Below, one piece after another: positions 1 to 5,535 of a stretch of 5,535 bases of DNA. The stretch is from JAFGED01 sp964551295. Its GTDB lineage: Bacteria; Chloroflexota; Anaerolineae; B4-G1. Numbering within the stretch: the first letter of the stretch is position 1; each line of letters begins with the position of its first letter. The notes under the pieces are model-generated. The model had not been told where the DNA came from. It saw nothing but the letters and a program-made list of their open reading frames with translations, and ran no database searches. Position numbers and translations under genes: made by a program. The stretch is from contig CAZKDJ010000252.1 in NCBI GenBank assembly GCA_964551295.1, positions 1-5,535 of the forward strand. Direction: 5' to 3'.

Positions 1-3000
1 TCGCCGCGTCGTAGGTGTAGGTGTGGGAACCGTCTGGACCGCTGTAGGAAAGGCGGTTGCCTACGGCGTCGTAGGTGTAGTCGTAGGACTCGCCGGTGGA
101 ATAGTCGGCGTCGCTCAGGCGGCCCAGGGGGTCGTAGGTGTAGGTAATCGTGCGGCCGGTGGTGCCTCCGACCGGCGGATAGACGACGTCTTCCTCAAAG
201 ACCAGGTAGGCCACCTGCTCGGTGGTGTGATTGCGCTCGCTGTCCGATATCTGATCTTCGTCGATGGCCAGATCGAGCGTGGAAGCGCTCAACGGCGAAG
301 CGCCGTAGAGCACGGCCCACCCGCCGTCGCCGCCGTCCATAGCCGCCTGACTGACGAGGGCCACCTGGGGCGCGCTGCCGAAAGCAGGGGAGAAGCTGTA
401 CGCGTAGGGAGGCGAATTGGTCACGCCAAGTACCGTGTCCGACCCCACATCGGCCCGGTAAGCCACGTCTTCCACACTGCCCGCTCCTGCTTCGACGATG
501 ACCACGCCCAAGACTTCGTTAGCGCGGGTGGTATCGGTATCCTCACACACCGTCTTGCCCACCCGCAAATTGCTGCCGTCGGGCGGATTGGTCTGCCAGC
601 TGCCCCGATCCCAAAAGACAGACCAGTCGGGGTCGTTCGCGCTCATCACCTGTCCCAGTACGACCGGGGTGGTATACCCCTGCAGGTAGCTCAAGGACTG
701 GCCTGTCCACGATCCCTTGCGGTCGGTCACCGTGCTCTCGACCCGGTGCGCCTCGATGGCCCGCCCGTCGGGCAGCGAATAGGCCCCGGTCTCCATCACC
801 AGGTAGTGCACCGTCTCCGGCTGGACGGCCTGGTCGCTGGGGTTCTGTAGCTTGACCTGGAAACTGTCGTCCTGGGCGTTGCGCACGCGCGACACCACGG
901 GCAGCGTGTTGTCGTCATAGTTCACGGTGGCGATCACGACCATCGTTTCGTAGGTGTGGTTCAGCGTCACGGTCACATAGTCGCCGCCCACGTCGTCGAC
1001 GGCGCCGGCCTCCAGGTAGAGCCCGCTCGGATCCTGGGCATAGTGAGAGGGGCGCGAAGCGATCTCCCCGGAACCCGGCGCAGAGGGCCTCTCGGCGGCG
1101 AGGGACGTCGCCCCTCCCGCCACGGCCACGATCAGCAGCACGCCCATCACCGGCCATACCAGACCGCGCCGCTTCTTTGTCCTTCCCAGGGCGGCCGCCG
1201 CCAACAACGGCGCCATCAGCAACAGCGTTGGATCGGCCACCGGGGCGACGGGCGGTTTCTCAGGGGTGACCGGGGCTGGCGCAGCCAGTGTCCCCATGCC
1301 CTCTCCGGCGTATGCCATCGTCCCAGAGATAGGCGGCGTCTCTGTCACAGCGACACGGTTGCCCACGCCGTCTAGTTCGTATTCGTAGCGCCCCAGCACC
1401 TCGCCATCCTTGCTGTGCGCGATCTCGACCAGCCGTCCGGCATCGTCGTAATCGTACTGCGTCTCGACGTCGTTGGGGAGGCGCATCGCGCTCAATCGTC
1501 CGGCAGCGGTGTAGGTGTAGACGGTCACGCCGCCCTCCCAGTCGAGCACCGTGCTCAACCGCCCTGCCACATCGTGGGTGTAGGTCACCACCTCGCCGGT
1601 GGGATAGATCAGGTTGGTGCGCTGCCCCAGTGCGTTGTATACGTACTCGGCATCGCCCGTGGGGGCATCAATGCCCAAGGGTCGATACAGGGGATCATAG
1701 TCGTACGTCATCGCACCCACGGCGTCGGTCACTGCCTCGCGGTGGCCCAGCGCGTCGTAGCTGATCCCGACCGTAAAGCCGGGGGCATCCCCCACGGCTG
1801 GATACTCTACTTCTGTCGGCCAGCCCAGGACGTTGTACTCGGTCGTCACCGTGATGGAGCCACCCGCATCGGGGTAGACCTCGCCCACCCGCCGCCCGTG
1901 GCCGTCGTAGACGTAACTGGTGGCGTGGCCCAGTGGATCTTCCTCGGCCACCCGCCGCCCGGCCAGATCGTAGGTGTAGACGGTGGTGTGGGTGAGGCCG
2001 TCCGTGACCGATACCAGGTTACCGCTCACGTCGTATGTGTATTCGGTGCGCACGTTGGTCTCGTGGTCTGCCGGCTGGCTAACCTGGTTGTTCTCGACGA
2101 CGGCCACCAGCCGACCGCTTTTGTCGTATTCATATTTCGTGGCAACGCCGAGGGCGTTCGTCATCACTGTACGCTGCCCCAGCGCGTCGTAGCCATACTG
2201 CGTGCTGTTACCTAGCGCGTCCCGCGCCTCGACCAGTCGCCCTGCCGCGTCGTAGAACGAATAGACCGCCACGCCGTCGGCGTCGGTGATCACCGTGCGC
2301 CGTCCCAGCGCGTCGTACGCGTAGAGCGTGACGTTGCCCAGCGGGGCCTCCTGCGCCACCAACTGCCCGGCGGCGTTGTAGGTGTAGACTGCCGTGTGAC
2401 CCAACGCGTCCGTCGTCGCCACGCGGCGCCCCAGTGCGTCGTACTCGGTGGTGACGGTGCCGGAGAGCTCATCCGTCGTCGCCACCAGCCGTCCCGCCGT
2501 GTCATACTCGTAATACGTGCTGTTCCCTTCGGCATCGATCGTCTCCACCCGCCGCCCCAGCACGTCGTAGACCGTCGTGGTGGTGCCGGAGAGGGCGTTC
2601 GTCGTCGCCACCTGCCGCCCCACGTCGTCGTAGGTGTAGGTGGTCGTGATGCGCTCTTCAGCCACCATCACCCGTGCCGTCACCTGCCCGAGATCATTGT
2701 ATACGGTCTCCGAGCGCACGTCCTGGTCGGGCTCACTTGGCTCATAGACGCCGTCCTCATAGTTCTGGGTGACGGCGGTCTGCCGCCCAAGCGCGTCGTA
2801 CTCGTAGTACGTCTCTCGTTCGGCTGGATCTAGCCGCGCAATCACCTTCCCGGCGTCGTCATAGTCAGTCTCAGTGATCAGATCCTCGTCGGGGTGGTCC
2901 GGGTCAAAGTCGCCGTCCACGAAGTTGACCGCCGTCGCCCTCAGAAGTCCCAGGGCGTCGTAGGCATAGGCGGTGACGTTGCCCAGCGTATCGGTGACCC

Positions 3001-5535
3001 ACTCCTGGCGGCCGACGGCGTCGTAGCCGTATTCGGTCACCAGATTGTACTGGTACTGGTACTGGTAATTCTGCGGCTGCCCGGGGAAATAGTTGCGCCA
3101 GGTGCGTTTCACCCGGTTTAGCTCATCATACTCGGTGTAGGTCACGCTGCCGAGTGTATCGGTGACGTGAGTCTGATTGCCCACGGCGTCGTAGCCGTAC
3201 TCGGTCACCAGGTTGTACTGGTCCTGATGGTTCTGCGGCTGGCCGGCCAGATAGTTGCGCCAGGTGCGCTTGACGCGGCCCTCTGCGTCATATTCGGTGT
3301 AAGTGACGCTCCCCAGCGTGTCGGTCACCAGCACCTGGCGGCCCAGGTCGTCGTAGCCATACTCGGTCACCAGGTTGTGCTGGTTCTGGTAGTTCTGCGG
3401 ATAGCCAGAGAGATAGTTGCGCCACGTGCGCACCAGACGGCCGGCATCGTCGTACTCGGAATAGGTTGCGTGGCCCAACGTGTCGGTCACCAGCACCCGT
3501 CGCCCGACGGTGTCGTAGCCGTACTCGGTCACCAGGTTATAGTGCCCCCCCTCGGTCCCCCCCAAGGAGGGGGGGAGGTAATAGTTCTGCGGCTGGCCGG
3601 GTAGATAATTGCGCGTCACGCGGATCAGGTTGTCCCCCGCATCGTACGCGTTGACCGTGACCAGGGGCTGGGACGTATCGGCGTACTGCGTGGTGGTGAT
3701 CAGGCGGCCCACGGCGTCGTAGCCGTAGGTGGTCACGTGGCCCAACGTCATCGCAGATGACGCCGTATTGGTGATGGCAATGCGCTGGCCGAAGACATCG
3801 TAGCCATACTCGGTCACATTGCCCAGTGGGTCTGCCTGCGCCACCAGCAATCCGGACGTGTAGGTATAAACCGAGATGTGGCCCCACGCGTCCATCGTCG
3901 CAGCCAGGTTGTTGTCCTCGTCGTACGCGTAATACGTGGACGCCCCCAGCGCATCGGTGTAGACGGTCAGATGACCGAGATCGTCGTATGCCATGTGCGT
4001 GTCGTTGCCCAGCGGGTCGCTGATCGACTCCGGGCGGCCCATCGGGGTGAAGGAATAGTGCGTGGTGTGGTCGTTGGCGTCGGTGGTCGAAGTCCAGTTG
4101 TAATAGGCGTCGTAGGTGCGGGAGGAAGCCCCGCCGCCGCAGCAACTGCTCTTCTGGACCAGGGTGCCCCAAGCATTGTACTCGTGTACCTTCTCGTACG
4201 CCAGCGGGTCGGTGATGGTGATCACGCCGCTCGCGCCGTACTCGATCTCCAACGGCTGCACCGACAAGTTGCCCTGCCACTGGCGCACCGCCCGCCAGGC
4301 CCCGTCCACCTCGGCATAGTCGGTGCGCTCGATCAGGTTGCCGTCGGGGTCGAGTACGTCGTAGAGGAGATGTGTCCCGGTGTAGGCGTACGTCCAGGCC
4401 GCGCCCAGCGTGTCGGTGACCACCGTCAGGTCACCCGCCGGATCGTAGCCGAATTTGACGGTGCGGCTGATGGGATCGCGTACCTCCTCCAGGCGGCCCT
4501 GCCCGTCGTACGAGAAGGCCAGGTAGCGCTGCCCAGTGGCATCCTCCACGTGCGTCAGCTGTGTGCCGGTGTAGGACAACGTGAGTGTCTGGCCCTGTGG
4601 ATTGTGGATCTCCTTCAGGCTGCCCGCGTCATCAAAGACGTAAACGGACTGATCTACGCCGGCGAGGGTGTAGGTGTAGGGCGCGCTCAGCGTGCTGGTG
4701 AGCGTGGCCCACACGCCGGGGAGGGGGGTGTACGTGCCGTCGCCATTGTCGCCGAAACGGAAGCGGGAGCCGCGGCAGCCCTTGACGATGAGCGTGTCCG
4801 GCTCGCCGCCGGGGTCGTCCGGGAGGATGAGGTTCATATCATAGTTGTGCGTCCAGCCGTAACCCAGGGTGGAGGTGTAGAGCCCGACCGCCTGAGCGCT
4901 GTAGCCGCGCTCGAAGCGCAGGGGCTGGCCCAGCGCGGGGATGGAGATATCTTGCTCGCTGAGGTGGTAGTTCCCGGTGCGGGTGTTGATCGGGCCGCCC
5001 TCCCAGCCTGTATAACCGGTCGAGCAGCCAAAGGGACACTCGCAGGGCGCCCACGATTGGTCGTCGAAGAGACAAATAGAGACACCGGGCGTTATTACAA
5101 AGGCATCACCATTGCCGTTGTAGCTGGTGTCATACGCCGCAGGCGTAGTCGGGAAATCAGAAGACATAGTAAGACCTGTTACATATGCCTTGCCTGTTCC
5201 ATCGACGGCGACGTCATATCCAAAATCAATGTCGCTTCCTCCCAAAAAAGACGCATAGTCAACTGCCGAACCAGTATTATTGAGTTGGACCAGGAAGCCA
5301 TCCCCATATCCATTATAGGTGGCATCGAAGGCCTTCGGCGTGGAGGGGAAATCCGAAGAACCCGTGGTCCCCCCGACATAGGCATTTCCCGCCGCATCTA
5401 GGGCAATGCCGTAAGCGTAATCGTCATCGCTTCCGCCTATATAGGTACCGTAGATTAGGTCCGTCGCGCTACTGTTGAGTGGGCGTATGCAAAACTTCGG
5501 GGAGTAGATGACACGACACCGGAGAATGAGGTATA
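1..5535 (-). CDS. Giant RHS/YD-repeat protein, partial at both ends
   Basis: A single minus-strand frame stays open for 1844 codons (complete codons 2-5533); I translated it codon by codon and met no stop. Visible order: two SBBP repeats (residues 19-147), a Cys-rich linker (154-170), a DUF6531-like module (about 179-250), about forty YD repeats (about 300-1393), a Pro-rich stretch and two hydrophobic segments (1405-1480), three lectin-like beta repeats (1519-1781), and further YD repeats (1794-1844). YD repeats follow the family pattern Y-x-Y-D-x-x-G-R-L, as in TYTYDPLGRL near base 134. In known RHS proteins such repeats form a hollow beta shell enclosing a C-terminal polymorphic, often toxic, domain. 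Neither the RHS-associated core nor a tip domain is reached, so activity cannot be assigned. No PAAR or VgrG-like sequence is seen, so type VI delivery is unsupported. No in-frame ATG, GTG or TTG lies upstream of the SBBP block, so the start is outside the window or was lost by frameshift. Confidence 0.93.
2..154 (-). other. Second YD-repeat block, continuing off the left edge
   Basis: After the lectin-like repeats the frame returns to three near-consensus YD repeats: RTITYTYDPLGRLSD, ESYDYTYDAVGNRLS and SHTYTYDAA (residues 1794-1844). Such well-conserved terminal repeats often come shortly before the RHS-associated core and variable tip, which would lie beyond base 1. The similar spacing (22-23 residues) and conserved G-R-L / G-N-R-L endings fit the shell fold resuming after an inserted region. 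Confidence 0.88.
191..406 (-). other. Lectin-like beta repeat 3
   Basis: Residues 1710-1781: YAYSFSPAFGSAPQVALVSQ, then a Gly/Asp-rich turn (M-D-G-G-D-G-G-W-A-V-L-Y-G), L-D-L-A-I-D-E-D, and the closing S-E-R-N-H-T-T-E-Q-V-A-Y-L-V-F-E-E. The H-T-T-E-x-V-x-Y-L-V-x-E ending is the clearest member of the shared motif and is what ties the three copies together. It is followed by a short linker (VVYPPVGGTTGR) back into YD repeats. Confidence 0.62.
485..694 (-). other. Lectin-like beta repeat 2
   Basis: Residues 1614-1683 repeat the pattern of the preceding copy: LSYLQGYTTPVVLGQVMSAN, then W-S-V-F-W, a P-P-D-G-S-N turn, L-R-V-G-K-T-V-C-E-D-T-D-T-T-R-A-N, and the terminal E-V-L-G-V-V-I-V-E-A-G. It carries one cysteine (base 545). 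The following connector (SVEDVAYRADVGSDTVLGV, then TNSPP) matches the position of the connector after repeat 1. Placement between two related copies supports a tandem array. Confidence 0.6.
785..979 (-). other. Lectin-like beta repeat 1
   Basis: Residues 1519-1583 read YVTVTLNHTYETMVVIATVN, then N-Y-D-D-N-T-L-P-V-V-S-R-V-R-N, F-Q-V-K-L-Q-N, and end P-E-T-V-H-Y-L-V-M-E-T-G. The pattern (hydrophobic strand, P-V-V, then E-x-V-x-Y-[LI]-V-x-E) resembles H-type lectin and related beta-sandwich repeats of environmental bacteria that I know from memory. A connecting strand (SLPDGRAIEAHRVESTVTD) leads to the next copy. Carbohydrate binding outside the cell is the likely role; family assignment is tentative. 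Confidence 0.6.
1094..1320 (-). other. Proline-rich stretch and paired hydrophobic segments within the RHS protein
   Basis: The last YD motif of the main block is followed by an Ala/Pro-rich stretch (about residues 1405-1433: APAPVTPEKPPVAPVA). Then come hydrophobic segment 1 (residues 1434-1449, DPTLLLMAPLLAAAAL), a strongly basic loop (GRTKKRRG) and hydrophobic segment 2 (1457-1480, GLVWPVMGVLLIVAVAGG then ATSLAA). By the positive-inside rule the loop would be cytoplasmic, leaving the YD parts on both sides outside. Read another way, the first half resembles a C-terminal sorting tail (Pro-rich, helix, basic end) and the second half a signal peptide with an Ala-x-Ala-like end, so the join may be an old fusion of two exported proteins. 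The reading frame through it is intact. Confidence 0.7.
2603..2926 (-). repeat. Two 54-residue double YD units with acidic linkers
   Basis: Two consecutive units of 162 bp (2765-2926 and 2603-2764) again hold two YD motifs each, but their long linkers are acidic. The first reads NFVDGDFDPDHPDEDLITET, the second NYEDGVYEPSEPDQDVRSET. Shared pattern: D-G, P-x-x-P-D-x-D, E-T, then Y-[DN]. The period equals that of the RTWRNY units just upstream, so both sets look like variants of one two-strand module with exchangeable linkers. The closely spaced Asp residues could bind calcium outside the cell; this is inference, and no canonical Ca-binding family is claimed. Confidence 0.7.
3035..3526 (-). repeat. 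Three tandem 54/54/56-residue double YD units
   Basis: Three consecutive units start at E-Y-G-Y-D and end at N-L-V-T: bases 3365-3526 (162 bp), 3203-3364 (162 bp) and 3035-3202 (168 bp). Each contains two YD motifs, a V-T-D-T-L-G strand, and the distinctive linker RTWRNY followed by GxPQN. By hand alignment the first two share 39 of 54 residues, and the second and third about 42 of 54. A partial, more diverged unit precedes them (bases 3527-3625: VTRNYLPGQPQN and NLVT) and half a unit follows. Identity this high compared with ordinary YD repeats points to recent tandem duplication, and unequal crossing-over could change copy number in whole 162-bp steps without breaking the frame. Confidence 0.88.
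3047..3067. repeat. Hexanucleotide microsatellite (gtactg), 3.5 copies
   Basis: The plus strand reads gtactg three times followed by gta. In the protein this gives alternating Tyr-Gln (YQYQYQY) in the linker of the third 54-residue unit. Sister units have only QNQH or QDQY here, so the extra six bases explain why this unit is 168 rather than 162 bp. Slippage would add or remove two residues at a time without shifting the frame. Confidence 0.8.
3539..3582. repeat. Palindromic mini-element inserted in frame
   Basis: Compared with sister YD units, which carry 14 bases between caggtt and agttctgcgg, this unit carries 44 bases, a net gain of 30. The insert holds a perfect hairpin at 3556-3576: an 8-bp stem (t plus seven c against seven g plus a) around the loop aagga, with a further run of seven c at 3545-3551 that could pair in competition. 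On the coding strand it adds LPPSLGGTEGG, so the frame is kept. Similar C-run/G-run palindromes coding for PPSLGGTEGG-like peptides are, as I recall, scattered through cyanobacterial and Chloroflexota genomes; I could not search for sister copies here. Confidence 0.75.
4790..4999 (-). other. DUF6531-type RHS entry domain
   Basis: Starting at residue 178-179, the sequence reads GGPINTRTGNYHLSEQDISI, then L-R-F-E-R-G-Y-S-A, then L-G-Y-G-W-T-H-N-Y-D at residues 223-232. This is the usual signature of the domain placed in front of YD repeats in RHS and wall-associated proteins (family pattern: G-N-P-V-N-x-x-T-G-N, x-x-x-D-L, R-x-Y-N-S, G-x-G-W-x-H-N-Y). It is thought to cap the opening of the YD shell. 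Its position directly ahead of the first YD repeats fits, and marks 4999 as the start of the RHS portion proper. Confidence 0.8.
5024..5074 (-). other. Cysteine-rich linker between SBBP repeats and DUF6531
   Basis: Residues 154-170 hold four cysteines in 17 residues, ending in the tight cluster C-E-C-P-F-G-C. The rest of this 1844-residue frame has very few cysteines. The segment joins the propeller-like repeats to the RHS entry module (GYTGWEGGPINTRTGN follows). In an exported protein the likely role is a pair of disulfides stiffening the junction; metal binding is an alternative. I do not recognise it as a named domain. Confidence 0.5.
5093..5284 (-). other. SBBP-type beta-propeller repeat, unit 2
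   Basis: Residues 84-147 form a second SBBP unit aligned to the first over its whole length: LNNTGSAVDYASFLGG, VAVDGTGKAYVTGLT, SSDFPTTPAAYDTSYNG and GDAFVI. It differs from unit 1 by one residue in length. It is the last unit: the next residues (TPGVSICLF) leave the repeat pattern and enter a Cys-rich linker. Two units cannot close a propeller, so more copies are expected beyond the right edge of the window. Over 5101-5400 the DNA is about 52% GC by hand count, lower than the YD region. Confidence 0.85.
5285..5479 (-). other. SBBP-type beta-propeller repeat, unit 1
   Basis: Residues 19-83 match the SBBP repeat pattern known from bacterial surface proteins: LNSSATDLIYGTYIGG, then a D-rich turn, IALDAAGNAYVGGTT, SSDFPSTPKAFDATYNG and GDGFLVQ. 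The family hallmark is D-x-x-G-N-A-Y-V-x-G-x-T followed by D-F-P-x-T-P. The 65-residue length agrees with the following unit. SBBP repeats are thought to build a beta-propeller outside the cell, usually for adhesion or carbohydrate contact. The N-terminal edge is abnormal: where the preceding strand should read like G-D-A-F-V-x-K before L-N, this frame reads SPKFCIRP. Confidence 0.82.

Larger units (their letters stand above)
1355..4640 (-). other. Main YD-repeat (RHS shell) block
   Basis: About forty YD-type repeats lie between residues 298 and 1393. On the plus strand they appear as recurring gtcgta (or gtcata) motifs, the reverse complement of Tyr-Asp codons; examples are YD at 4445, 3986, 3800, 3515, 2960, 2798, 2504, 2315, 2189, 1970, 1757 and 1448. 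Between YD motifs come T-D-x-L-G-x-x-T strands, the normal second half of the repeat. Most units are 20-23 residues; exceptions are the long-linker units around 2600-3626. A short segment with S-S-C-C-G-G-G (bases 4130-4150) interrupts the early repeats; similar Cys-Cys-Gly motifs occur in DUF6531-type RHS proteins as I remember them. The block ends at YELDGVGNRVAVTE before the proline-rich and hydrophobic segment. Confidence 0.92.

Noticed and set aside
1..154. RHS-associated core and toxin tip at the left end
   Set aside because: No core motif such as D-P-x-T-G-R-F or a changed composition appears before the window ends; the sequence is still in YD repeats.
23..850. Plus-strand open frame of 275 codons
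   Set aside because: Antisense to the lectin-like repeats and terminal YD repeats; repetitive VVGV content mirrors the repeated Tyr-Thr-Tyr-Asp codons, and no family is recognisable.
1415..2215. Plus-strand open frame of 266 codons
   Set aside because: Antisense to the central YD repeats; stop avoidance follows from the repeat codon pattern in a GC-rich gene.
3545..3577. Rho-independent terminator from the GC hairpin
   Set aside because: No T-tract follows on either strand and the hairpin is in the middle of an open frame whose repeats continue on both sides.
2600..3630. CRISPR array suggested by regular spacing of similar blocks
   Set aside because: The period is 162 bp, repeats are imperfect and encode a conserved protein pattern in frame; there are no unique spacers.
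3537..4280. Minus-strand open frame of 247 codons in another phase
   Set aside because: Overlaps the YD frame out of phase and yields Arg/Gly/Pro/His-rich sequence; the in-phase frame carries the clear motifs.
3878..5401. A 507-codon plus-strand open frame with an ATG start
   Set aside because: It lies opposite the minus-strand frame that encodes recognisable SBBP, DUF6531 and YD motifs. Its product is a low-complexity Val/Arg/Gly mix without a domain, as expected from the complement of TAC-GAC rich repeats.

Overview
The window is one uninterrupted minus-strand reading frame. It runs 1844 codons (lowest codon base congruent to 2 mod 3, bases 2 to 5533) without a stop and leaves the window at both ends. 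It encodes the interior of a very large, secreted-type RHS/YD-repeat protein. Neither the true start nor the true stop is visible, and no RNA gene, mobile element, CRISPR array or intergenic gap was found. Residue numbers below count from the first complete codon at the right edge (residue 1 = bases 5531-5533).

Reading N- to C-terminus (right to left), the layout is: two SBBP-type beta-propeller repeats (about 5285-5479 and 5093-5284); a short cysteine-rich linker (about 5024-5074); a DUF6531-type RHS entry module with a GWTHNYD motif (about 4790-4999); roughly forty YD repeats (about 1355-4640), including tandem 54-residue double units; a proline-rich stretch and a two-helix hydrophobic segment with a basic loop (about 1094-1320); three tandem beta-sandwich, lectin-like repeats (about 191-979); and a return to YD repeats (2-154) that runs off the left edge. 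The RHS-associated core and the variable C-terminal tip, which normally reveal what such a protein delivers, lie beyond base 1.

The DNA is GC-rich in the YD region (62% and 70% in two 60-base stretches counted by hand) and drops to about 52% over 5101-5400. SBBP repeats, DUF6531, an RHS shell and this lectin-like triplet in one giant protein suggest a large-genome environmental bacterium. Chloroflexota (Anaerolineae-like) is my best guess, with planctomycetes or similar groups possible; this is inference from family knowledge, not a database result.

No partner genes are visible. The expected role is a cell-surface or secreted YD-shell protein used in contact-dependent antagonism, adhesion or carbohydrate binding. 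The most notable points are the membrane hairpin and lectin-like insert inside the YD shell, an in-frame palindromic mini-element at 3539-3582, recently duplicated 162-bp units, and signs of a frameshift or deletion in the SBBP block near 5480.
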